A stretch of 64,000 nucleotides of DNA from Phoronis australis (lineage: Eukaryota; Phoronida; Phoronidae). Shown in pieces: positions 43,301 to 53,955 of this stretch (positions within the stretch are counted from its first letter, which is position 1; each line of letters begins with the position of its first letter). A program made the translations under genes and the position numbers. The notes beneath the pieces are model-generated. The model did not search any database. It was not told the DNA's origin and worked only from the letters and a program-made list of their open reading frames with translations. The stretch lies in the NCBI GenBank assembly GCA_002633005.1, contig NMRA01000339.1:430800-494799 (forward strand), in the 5' to 3' direction.

Positions 43301-46300
43301 ACGTTTTGGTATGGCATGAAATGAGCGTTGCACATTTCCTTAATATGTAAATTGCAACTTTTGACCTCCAGCGATTTCAAACAACTGACTGTGAGCGCAT
43401 GCGCGCATTTATCATAAGTGGGAGGGCGATTTGAAACTCTGTGGTAACTACCTACAGAGTTTTTCCTTCACGCAAATTTCAAAATTCGAAAATTTTGTGA
43501 TTTTCATGGAAATTTCGCCACAGGGAAAAGTGAGTTGCTCTGTAAAAGACGTTGTGAGGTGGTACTAACGACCGGGATTTTTAAAAAGATATATTTTACG
43601 AGCTTTCGCGTTCCTTGCATTTTTAAACCATGATGATGTAATCAAACACAGACAAGTTAAAATTTCTTGAGTTAGTATTTAGTTCAGCAGAAATTGTCTA
43701 TGTCTAAATACGAGTTCGAATTCGTCGATTACGGGATGCAAAAAAGCAGTCATATCTGACTGAACATGCATGGTAGTGAGGAGTGAAAAATCTACAGGTA
43801 CACTCTAAATTCGGGTGATAGACTTCATACTGTACACGATCTTTTTTATTTGACAACGAATTTCATGATGAACTGTTTGATTTTTCAGAGTAAAAATTGA
43901 CGAATTGAATAAGAATTAGTCAATTCGTCGCGTTTACGACCACTAACAGGGGTGGTAGGGCCAATTAAAGTTGTTAACATGTTGTTTAGGTCAGACAATT
44001 CAGGGCTTTTCAAGGCGAATGAGAAGGCCTACTTATAGGCGATTGAACAGTGACGGGCCTAACCGAGGATACATGTATACAAATTCCCCAAACTAATGGC
44101 TTACCAATCGTAATATCTCCAGTAGATACTGTCGTCATAGGGATGCAAGTTTTGGTGTCAAGAGTCATATAGATCTGTGTTGTGCCGTTGTAGGCCTCTG
44201 AAGGTGGAATTGATAGCGCTAAGCAATCGGTCTTCGTAGAACCCATGATGAACGTACCGCAATAGTTCAGATCTGAAACCAAGTTCAAAAACAATGTGAC
44301 GAGCAAGAGAATGGTAATTTTGAATATTGATAATATAAATTTTTATCTTGATTGAATATAAGATGCCAAAATGTTAACTCTAAGCTCGAAAATAGTAACA
44401 CCAGAATCCTTCTTACTGGATGGGTTTGTGTACGCAGGCAGAGGAGTTTTGTAGCACATTCCATTGGTTGCGGTGTACGTTATTTGCTGAAAATAAAAAC
44501 AACCGACGTCAATTAAAAATATATGCTGGAATAGGCTTAAGTACAAAGTTACAAGTTATCATATTGTTTTGTCAAATGACCGGAGTGAGTTTTCTAGCTT
44601 CATCGTTTTGTCCACAACAGAGATATCTTCAATCCAAGAACACGTACATGTACCAATGTTGAGTTTGGTACATTTCGCACCTGTTTTTCGCAGGACGCGT
44701 TGCGCTATTCAATGCTGCACAGAACTTTTCTACGTTATAGGAGAGCAATTGATTTCAAGTACTGGATCTCTGTCGGGGGGAGGCTACCATATAAATTTCT
44801 TTTTCACTATCCCATATTGGTATATTTGGATGTCGTTAGGGAGACCGAGCACTATTTCAAAGGACAAGCTTACTTGGGACATTATGTTGTACGTTTGCCC
44901 AGGCATGACCAAATACCAACGCAAAATCAAATATTCTCGTTGAAAATACACGGCAGTCCTGTCTGTGCGAGTACTAGGTATTGAACTCTACCAAGATAAA
45001 CCACAGATCATCTTTCAAGCGGTAGAGGCGTTATTCATACATGTACATGTATGTAGTTTGGAACGCGACCAATGAGTTTGCTCTCAGATTCGTTTTCGTA
45101 ATACATGAATTGGAGAATAAGGGCATAACGCCGAAAGTAGTGACATCTGTAGTGTAAGAAACGCATTCACGTGCACATTAAAATAGTACAATAGCGGTTT
45201 CGTGGATATCGCCCTACGAGAGGTTTAGCCTACCCGGATGTCGTGGCGCTCAGATGATGACTTTTTCGCGTCCAGTTTTCCTATGGAAGGGTGTTTTTCA
45301 AACAAAGTTAACTTTGAGAATTCGAAAATCGTCATTAAAAAACGTTCCTCTCTCCACTCTCAACTACAAAAACCTACAAAGAGGATTTCAAATATTATAT
45401 CAAACTTAACTTAACACACCAAAGATACATGTATGCTCCTCTTTAACAATACGAAATTTCTGTATTGTTTCAGGTTCACAGGTTAAAAAACATCTGCCCA
45501 AGAATCTCTACAAAACGGTGGCAATTAGAAATGTGTATTAAAAGTTGTTTTTTATGGACAATCATTAGAAATGTGCCCGTTTTTGAGCTTATTCTCTTGG
45601 AAGTCTGGTGTTCTACAACTGTACCCTAGTCAAAATATAATCGATTCCCTTCGGGTATCCGACGTTTTTTTGGAAACGGTACATAGCCCGGTATACAATA
45701 AAATAAAAATGACACAACCCGACTTTCATTTCTTCCCAAAAATCCTGATATGTTCAAACTTAACTGAATTTGTATCATTTTTTACAGTTTAATTTGTATG
45801 TTTATTGCTTCACCACCAACTAAAACGGCAACGTTTGTGAGTGACATCTGACAGGTGCATAATAGGTACTCACTCAACTGCCGCCGATGAGATTTCAGCA
45901 GAAAATCCACCCACTTTTATATATTTTTAAATAAATAGCAACGTCATAAGGCAAACGCAACTTTACTGAACGTTAGTACGAATTAGCGACATCTGTCGAA
46001 ACTCATCACGTGATCTAAATTAGTGATTAGGAATTTGCTTCAAAAATCTAAGCAGCTTCAAAGAGAAGCTTTGAAACATACACGTAGCGATGAGTCGTTC
46101 AATATCTGTTAAGTAAATAGAAACTAAATTGCGAGAAAAATTTTTAGAGAAAATAATTTCACTGACGGCGCTTATGTAGAGATGCTAAGTGAATCTATCA
46201 CAATGGGGTTTCACTGAGATTTTCTAATGCGTGAAATTTGGTTAATAATGCATGTATATGCTTTAGTGTTGATCTTTGTGGCAACGAAAGTACATTTTTA

Positions 46301-49222
46301 AACTGTAGCCGATTGCTATGACAGATGGGACGTACCAAAAAGTAATTTATGTTCTTTCGCCAGCATAAAGGTACACGATTCGTCCAATTTCAATTGATGA
46401 AGACAAAATAGGTTCCTGATCCTAAGTGACCCATAACTGCCAAAGGAAAACGTTTCTTTATAGTTACCTTTTTTAAATCAGAAAGAAATCTCTGTTTGTA
46501 TGAGACAGTGCCCACACTTAATGTTTGTGATCCACCTTGAAGCTGCTTCTCCATATCGGAGGACATGGTGCCATCTATCTGAAAGAGTGGTAAACCAAGT
46601 TCGATTCTCGCTTGCTAGCACGCTGCACCGGCTGACTTCCTTTTTCACGAACCATGTTTGTTAGAGAAACGATGTTCGGAGGAAAATTGTTATGACACAA
46701 GTGAGAAAAGAAGTGCGTGGCTTAGAAGTAATTCCAACTCATGAGAAAGTAATTAATAGCTCGTGAGAAAATAAATGTGTTTCAGATTATGGTCGCTGTA
46801 AGAGAGAACGACACTCTACTCTGTTTGAAGCTCTCTTAAACATAAGCAACCGATTTCATTATTGGTTTAACATAACCAGGTTTAAGATTACAACGTGGTC
46901 TTCCTAAACCTGGTCGAAATTTAGACCTAACCTGTATTTCACCAACCTGGCTTAAAAGCCTGAAAGCCTAGTTTTGCTGAACCAGGGAGCAGTTCAGTTA
47001 AACCAGCTTTAAAGTATCCAAGGCCTCCTACTGTGTAGAGCTGGATTAACCCAACAAAGTATCTACTGAAGTGCTTCAATGGAACTGGGATCATGTGGGT
47101 ATCAATGACAGCACACTTGTTGGTAGAATCAGTGCGAACATAGATTTCCTGCTGGCTCTGTCATCAATAAAATGAGGAGCAGAAGGTCGGAAAACTTTTC
47201 TCCTGAGAAAAAAGGTTTCCTCACAGAACTGATTACAGAAAAAAGTTGATGTCATAGGGAGCAAGATTATGGTGCTTGTCATTGTCTGTTTTGTCATTCG
47301 CACACGGTTTTTGAAGTATGTGTCGTCGTAAAATTGAAAATAGTTCATTCTAGCGCTAAAATTGGGTCGGCGACGCAAGTCGCGATGTCTGCCAGCAGCG
47401 CAGTTGAGCACATGTATATCGTGCAAGTCTGAATCAGTCACCTTTCACAGTGTTAAACCTGGACCTGAGGAGGTCTAAAATTAAACCTGGTTTAAGGCCT
47501 TAGTACAGGTCTAAGAAACTTACTTTAAACCAGTTTTAACTTTAAACCACATTTATGAAATCGGCTGAACTAGGCCTTGTCCTGCGGGCGCAATTAACTT
47601 GAAGATATAGTACAAGTTGTTGTTCTCTTTTGTTCACTTTATGTCATATTCAAAAAGTACGTCATTGTCATCTGCTTAGCATATAAACAAGTTTGCAGGC
47701 TGAGTGTCTTAATGTCATTATTTCAACATACTGCGACGATGTGAATTGATAAACTGCCGTCGAAGTTGCTAAACGTTTTTAAGATCGAGTCATTTTTATG
47801 GAGAAAATTATAAACTGCCGTCGAAGTTGCTAAATGTTTTCAAGAACGAGTCCGTTTTATGGAGAAAATGATAAACTGCCGTCGAAGTTGCTAAACGCTT
47901 TCAGGAACGAGTCCGTTTTATGGAGAAAATGATAAACTGCCGTCGAAGTTGCTAAAAGTTTTCAAGAACGAGTCAGTTTTATGGAGAAAATGATGTAATC
48001 GTTTCTAGAGAGACGTGTTACTAGGAACAGCAACTCCTATGTGAGGTACATGAATAGTGTAAAGATGACCTATTTGCAGAATTTCTGTTTTCAAAAAATG
48101 CCAGTTTATTTTTAGAACGTTGCTTGTTCATAGACGAAAAAGATCTTGTCGAGTTACATGTTTATTTTAAGAACATTCCCGGCTTTTAATTTTGCATGCA
48201 GTTAAGTCATAATATTTGGAATGAGCCAATGAGTGACTGCGCTGGATTTGACTTTGATAATGCCTCTGGTTGAACAGAGGCACTATGGATAATCTTAATT
48301 TATCTACAGGATAGGTTTAATAGTTGTATGCAAGCCAGCCATGTACCAGTAATGGCAAACTTCCAACTAGAAGATCTCGGGATCGAATCATGAAGCGTTC
48401 TGCTTTACTTCACACAATGAAATATTTTCAAAAATTCAAATCGCATTACCATAGCAGCGGTCAACATGGAAAATTATTGAATCCAAAATATGATTGTTTT
48501 ATATTTTCATAATCAGTCGAAATCATATACGGTCGTTTACTTGAAGTTCGTGCTACCCGGTACCATGCATGTAGTTAGGAGAACACCTTTAAAGCCTATT
48601 TTCATGACTTGAATAATGGCAATAGGATGCAGATGCTAAAATAGTGAAGATGCATGTGTAGTCCAGTTATCATTGAAACTCAGCTAATTACTTGACATGC
48701 GCATCATAATTCACTTCCGGTTTAAAAAAGGACTGACCAAGAAATTGAAACTTACAAAGATGTTCTGGGCAACACCGTCAGTAACCTGGCCAACAATTAC
48801 GCCGTGGGCACCTGTATATTGCTTTGCCGGCATCTTGCAGATTTGAGCCTTGAGCGACGTAGCTGCCACCAAAAGAATCGCAATTGTATTGAGCATCTGG
48901 AAAAGCAATATTTATCGATAAATTCAGCAACCATTTACATGAACTTAGACTCCACTGTATTGCGCATAGTACTACCTAGACATGTAATAAGTCGTTATTA
49001 ACGATTCAGGCATTGTAGTAGGCCTAAATGGTCGATGAAAACGGTCCGCTCAGAACAGTTTTTGGTAGCCTCAGTTATCCGCTCGAAGGTGAATGTTATC
49101 TTCCCAGGGCAAACTAAACCAGAAGACTAAGCAATGTAACTACTTTAAAATTCACATGACATGCTGTATAGCACTTTATACATGTAAGCTGTTGATTGTT
49201 GATTAGACCACGTTTTCCTACC
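40360..49222 (-). CDS. EPDR-C: secreted ependymin-related protein, complete gene
   Basis: Coding exons on minus are 48896-48756, 46578-46468, 44486-44417, 44272-44105 and 42053-41953: 141+111+70+168+101 nt, 196 aa plus stop, in the same phases as EPDR-B. Exon 1 gives a signal peptide (MLNTIAILLVAATSLKAQ) then ICKMPAKQYTG. Exon 3 is two codons longer than in EPDR-B (PAYTNPS). Exon 4 has LNYCGTFIMGSTKTDCL and a good GTAAGC donor. Exon 5 ends NATLGIPDPSVLEIPPECK. Again the ATG follows an acceptor and the TAG lies 2 nt before a GTAAGT donor. The 3' UTR exon starts at 40571 with AATAAA at 40386-40381. The candidate leader exon edge is 49222. Intron 1 holds a Harbinger remnant and a minisatellite. 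Confidence 0.9.
40908..41275 (-). repeat. Duplicated block R2, copy 2, with an open minus-strand frame
   Basis: This is the partner of 3766-4070. The minus frame reads IPAADVASKTTLVCHIGVDS and later HHVPTPDGLSRRF. It is open for about 99 codons but lacks a recognisable domain. It lies inside the last EPDR-C intron, between the 3' UTR exon (starting at 40571) and the terminal coding exon (41953-42053), on the same strand as the gene. It could be a mobile-element coding fragment. Confidence 0.35.
41953..42053 (-). CDS. EPDR-C terminal coding exon
   Basis: This is 101 nt after acceptor TACATTTCAG, encoding AKTTYIMASV and the conserved GIPDPSVLEIPPEC end, with TAG at 41955-41953. Confidence 0.9.
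42060..44040. other. EPDR-C intron 4: no other gene recognised
   Basis: The ends resemble EPDR-B intron 4 (16930-17500). The middle (about 42440-43850) has no counterpart in EPDR-B and is AT-rich. A perfect GCGCATGCGC palindrome lies at 43395-43404. Confidence 0.4.
44690..45440. other. EPDR-C intron 2 segment without a counterpart in EPDR-B
   Basis: Homology to EPDR-B stops at about 44680 and resumes patchily near 45010-45060 and again from 45460. Overlapping plus frames here have no recognisable domain and no splice support. Confidence 0.35.
46850..47564 (-). mobile_element. Harbinger-type transposon remnant
   Basis: About 715 bp is framed by CCGATTTCAT and its complement. Inside the ends, TGGTTTAA and GGTTTAA-type subterminal repeats are scattered in both orientations. 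The paralogous site in EPDR-B intron 1 (about 21540) lacks it. On minus, 47091-47441 encodes RRRPNFSARMNYFQFYDDT and FKNRVRMTKQTM, which resembles the N-terminal part of PIF/Harbinger transposases (R-x-R...YDD-x-x-F-x-x-R-x-R-x-x-K). The rest of the transposase is lost. A target duplication is not clear. Confidence 0.6.
47750..47993. repeat. 61-bp minisatellite, four units
   Basis: Four tandem units start at 47750, 47811, 47872 and 47933, each running from TAAACTGCCGTCGAAGTTGC to TATGGAGAAAAT. The equivalent place in EPDR-B (about 21727-21785) has one unit. Confidence 0.92.
48756..48896 (-). CDS. EPDR-C coding exon 1 (signal peptide)
   Basis: This is a 47-codon exon with acceptor TTGCTTTTCCAG directly before the ATG and donor GTAAGT at 48755-48750. 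Confidence 0.88.
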
Positions 49223-49650
49223 TTTCCCAAGTACCGTGAAAGTGATATCAAGAAGTGCTGAATGAATCTATCGCTGACTAAACGCAACTATTATAATACC
49301 TCACATGTGACTAATCGATTTCGCAAGTTGCCATATATTAAAAAACTCCATCAATTACTTTAGAGTTTTACATCAGGGTATGTTTACGGATGACATCATC
49401 GACACGTTGGTTCAAGGGCTTGGCAGTGTTTTCATAACAATATCCCGTGACTGGCGGCTGACATTCTTTGACCTACATGTATTTTTGCTCACTGAACAAC
49501 ACGTACCACAAGGAAAGAACTATACCTGACTCGCCGATTTTCAGAGGGATTTCATACATTACTACCTCCAAGACTAGTGGCAATTAATATTTTTCCGTCT
49601 GCTCATAGAACTCTAGCAGTCTAATCTCAACTCCCTCACGGGACCTGCAT
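49222..49650 (-). promoter_or_regulatory. EPDR-C 5' leader exon and upstream region
   Basis: The exon edge at 49222 (GGGAAAG|GTAGG) and the conserved upstream GTGACTAATCGATTTCGCAA match EPDR-B and the three orphan copies. The start site is not determined. Confidence 0.5.
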
Positions 49651-50545
49651 GTATTGGAACTTGCGACCCCCTGACTAGCCACGAGAGCAAGCACTTACTG
49701 TAGAATTTCCGCGGCAGTCTGTAGTTTTGTTCGAGAGTCGATAACTACGGTAGTTATCAAATCAAGTCAAATTCCATTGCTTCCATTGTCATTGATGTTC
49801 ATCACGCGAGATTCTTGAGGTACATTTCCATGCAAACAGGGTTTTCTCGGCAAAATTTGTCAACAAACCCGATGTCATAGACCAAGTAGGCCACCTATCA
49901 AGTTGACTTGGTCGGCTTACACGGTTCGACCTCGCAGACCAAGTAAATGCCTCCGACCGCGAGTGGCAGTGTACAATTGATATCTGAATGTTTGCCACAG
50001 TGTTATAACGAACGGTTCTACCAAACACAGTTTTTCTAAATCACGTAAATTTCATTCTCCTGGGCTTGTTATCAATTTAGGACCTCATGTGGCGCCAATA
50101 AAAAAACTCTGGCCGACAAAAATCTTTATTTTTATCCGTTGAACAAGACGATAATAGAGTAAACGACTGAGCCATGCAGGCAGCGGGCCTCCAGATGGGA
50201 GCACCAGAAAATACACAACGCCACAAATCAAACGTTTAATTTTCACATATAAAATCATTCCTTTCACCTGTTTCTCGCAAGAGAGTTGTCACCCAAATTT
50301 TACGCCTCAGCATTCTGTAGTATTGCTTGCAGGATTACTTGGTCCGGTCTCGTCACCGACAGGCTCGAGTGCGCTGTGCCCGTCACCAAACTCGGGGAAT
50401 TTGAATATTTCATCAGTTCTTGCATGCACTTTTTCTTCAAGGTCGGTTTTTTCTGTTCATAGTTTTCGATGCCCGTAATCGTTTTCCGTGCTTTTCGCTG
50501 TTCGAAAACCATTACATGTACGTTTTCTTGTGGCGCTCTTAATGG

Positions 50546-50654
50546 GGCTATTCGGAGAATTCTCCTCGCGGTGTCGCTGCTGTACTAGTGGTGATTGAAT
50601 GAGGCTATTCGGAGAATTCTCCTCGCGGTGTCGCTGCTGTACTAGTGGTGATTG
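50546..50654. repeat. 57-bp tandem duplication of the element's left terminal repeat
   Basis: GGCTATTCGGAGAATTCTCC and the following bases to GTGGTGATTG occur at 50546-50597 and again at 50603-50654 with no visible difference. Confidence 0.9.
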
Positions 50655-50699
50655 TATTGCGCATGCGTCGCTGTCTGCATGTAAACAGCTGGTAAAAAG

Positions 50700-50880
50700 A
50701 CGGATTGTCATCAAAATACGTCGTAGCGCAAAGCCTTATTATTGCCATTTTCCCTGGTGCAAGTCTTTGATAGGTGGTCACCAATTACCAAAAGACCTAA
50801 GGTTACTACATTCGTGGGACATTGCGGTCAAAAGGGTCAACCAACTGACAAAAAGTGTGTGGATGCTGGAGCCCCTTTGA
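50700..50880 (+). pseudogene. THAP domain fragment of the 50.5-kb element
   Basis: The frame reads PYYCHFPWCKSLIGGHQLPK, with a C-x4-C pair, the H-x-x-PKD motif and a W eight residues later, then VKRVNQLTKSVWM before a stop at 50880. The C-terminal C-x2-H half is not contiguous; a downstream exon is possible but was not found. Confidence 0.5.
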
Positions 50881-50899
50881 GAGACTACACAACGTAACT

Positions 50900-53500
50900 T
50901 GGTAAGATTTTAGCAATCAAGTTTCCATCGACATCGTTCGGTGATGTTATCCCACTGAATAACGGGTTTATTGAATGGAACTAAGTGTTTCTTTTCGGAA
51001 ACTCACCCAGGACGCGGATGCCGGGTAGGCTAGCAGCACATACACTGTATTCACATATTGCCCTCCAGGGGTGGGAATGCGCCCAAAAAGAGGTGTATGG
51101 TGCGTGACGCTCAGAAGTCAATGGTGACTTTTTCACAGCAGTTTCTCTTCAAAGCTATGCTATGCTATGTCCAATAAAATTCTCTAGACGAGTGAGTTTC
51201 CTTATTTTATGGCGGACTCCACCCCCAGGACTACCAGATTAGTTGCTGAATTAACGTGAATAAGCTATTCAGTAAACGTCATAACATTGCATTGGAATAA
51301 AAATTGACTCCTAGAATGAATTTTACTTGTTGAGGTCAGATGTACATTTTAGGTGTCGTGAAAAATACACATTATTAAGTCACTTTTAGCCTGTTTCACA
51401 TAGTTTAATTCAGATCTTAAATAAGACTTGTGTACAAAGATTATTAGTTTCTACATTATAAACGTGAAGATGAAACGTCAAGTATGTTCTGCTTTACTAA
51501 ATAGTTTCGTCTTGTGTTTTCTTTATAATTTGTTAATATTTCTCTGACTATTCTGTTACAAGTGAGAGAAAACAACTGAAACCAGCCGCCTGACCGTCTA
51601 TTTTACCTTCGGACAAAGTGAAAAGCAATCCTTCAGCATTATTCTTAGAAAATTGAACACAATTCAGAAATTTAGCCCTTGATATGCCTGATTATGGACT
51701 CCATTGCGTGGGAAAATTACAATTGTTTTTAACAATGTTGTTTCTTTATATACTTTTCTTGCATGTGGAACTTTTGTTGAGGACAAGTTAACACAAAACT
51801 TAAAATTGTTGAAAGGCCTTTTTAAGAAAGCTCTAAAATAATTACACACACAAACAAATCAAATGCAAAGAAAGCGAATACTTCATTTTGATCGCTGCAT
51901 ATCTCTAAAGGTCAACATGAAAACGACAATTCTCAAGCGTATTCGCTAATCATTTCAGCTTTATAAAGAATAAGCACAACTGCACTGTGTGAGGCTTTAA
52001 AACTGAGGAAACATTGTGGTTTCAATAATAAGTGGCAAACTTGCCTGTTGATGAAAAGTTTATTCGATCATCAAAGTGTAACATTAACGGGCTTTCTATT
52101 GACAATAAGAAAATCGATGCAGTCACTGAATGTCATTTCCCCATGATATGTACCAAATTGAAAAGTTTTTACCATTAATATAAAGCCTTTCTTCGGAAAG
52201 GAAAAGTTAATATCACTCAGTGAGAAAGGAAAGGTACATGTACATGTATTTGTACCAGATGCTTTTGGTTTTCATTTCACAAAGATCTAGTTTCAATAGC
52301 CTATAGAAGCGCTTGTAAAAAGGTCTAGTTTCGGCACGTTTCTTTCCTCCAGGTAACCTCATTCAGCCTAAATTAGATCCTTGAAGGTAAACACAACAGC
52401 ATATCACTTGACTCGTTTTGTGCCCAAAATCTGACCCTGAACTAGACCAGAGTGTCACTACCTCTTCATTATCTTCAATCCAGCATGTTTCTTCCAGGGA
52501 AGGAAATAAGCTATTGTCCACACATGACTTATTGCCTACGAAAGGCCATCCTCACCAACGAGGCTGTCTTTTGGCCCACTCCGTTCGAGCCCCCCCTGGG
52601 TGCGCGCATTTTGGCATAAGTCCATTAAACATGCGAAAACACGCAATTCACAGTGGTTCTCCCTTTTTTTCTAGTCCGCCCGCTTTTTTGTTACCAAGAG
52701 GTCCACAAAAGTCAGGAAATAAAACCCCCTTTCACCAGGGCCACTGACATGTACATTGTGCCATGCAGCACTAATGGTGTGTGGAAATGCTGTGGGAACA
52801 GAAAGGAGTAATAAAGCTGTAGATGAAGAAAGTAGGCTTTAACAATAGATCTACACTGGATGGTAAGATCTTGCTGGTTAGCTGCAGTCAACTCCTTAAA
52901 ACCAGTTTTTGTCCATTCAGGGTCGATGCAGAAGCGATGCATATCTCCTCTGCACGGTACAAGCCCCCAAACCTAAAAAACAAAGGTCACGTGACAACAG
53001 ATATGATAGATTTTCATTTTAACGAGCAATAAATTTCCGGAAGACATAGGATAGGGAGTAAACAAATAGTCTAATGGATTTTTTCGTTCCCTTTGCCATG
53101 GCATTGGGCTTGGATTGTTATCTCACTAACCAATATCGAGATAAACATTCAGCGTTCATTGATGTAACTGTCACTGATAAACCTGTTAGAAATCATTCCA
53201 AACAATAATACTGCTTTGATGTACGAAAACATCCCGAGTGCTACGTCAAGTATCGTAACACGCATCGCAACAAACAAAGATTAACCCGACTTGCGACTGC
53301 CGCGAAGTCGACATCGGCGAGTATCTCTGTTAACTGGCAGAATAAATATGGAATAATCGTTAAAATAATCACATTGTCAAACCTTACCTTTGTATAAGGT
53401 CGTGCTTACTTTCTCTCATAGAAGCACCCTTTTCACGCAATCTCAGATTCAGTTGACACGCCTACAAGGCATTTCACCATGTATTTAAAGGGCTCGCGAA
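50900..53500. other. Interior of the 50.5-kb element: no confident coding exon
   Basis: A plus frame at 52418-52747 and a minus frame at 52712-52942 are the longest, but neither matches a family I know. A TACATGTACATGTA run lies near 52236. Confidence 0.3.
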
Positions 53501-53955
53501 ATCGAGGCTGTTAATCTATCACCACTAGTACACGCGCGCCCTCTAGTTAATGTAAATTTTCCGAATAGCCCCATTTTTGTGACTCAATACACTGTAGTTT
53601 TGCTCACAGGCTTGCTTAGACGGGGGTGTCCACGGCCGCAGCGAGTGCGCTGTGACTGTCATCAATCTCGCGGAATCGGAATCTTTCACTTTTTCTTCAA
53701 AGACTGCTTTTTCTGTCCAAAGTTTCGACGTCTAGAATCGTTTTTCGTGCTTTTCAATGTTCAAAAATGACTATGTTTTTTTGTATCGTTCACTTGGCTT
53801 GACACCACGAGTGTTGCGCCGCCGTGACCTTGACGTACGTTTTGAAAATTCTTAGAAGCAAAATGTTCGTCTATATTTGTAATTACTGATCGCTGACAAC
53901 TTCCTGCCGATTCCATATAATGCACTCTATTTGCAGTTCATGGAGTTTCTTTTTA

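Larger units (their letters stand above)
50544..53573. mobile_element. THAP-type DNA transposon candidate, 3.0 kb, terminal inverted repeats
   Basis: The left end GGGGCTATTCGGAGAATT and the right end (complement of GGGGCTATTCGGAAAATT) are inverted. Similarity continues inwards to GTACTAGTGGTGAT, about 55 bp. The left end is tandemly duplicated (57-bp period). Near the left end a plus frame encodes YYCHFPWCKS and then HQLPKDLRLLHSWDIAVKR, the first half of a THAP domain. The interior (51000-53500) shows no clear catalytic exons. No convincing target duplication was found. The segment 55200-55320 is a copy of the left flank without this insertion. Confidence 0.6.

Noticed and set aside
44569-44984. 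Two overlapping plus frames of 95-124 codons
   Set aside because: They overlap in different frames, contain no motif, and run antisense through EPDR-C intron 2 without splice signals.
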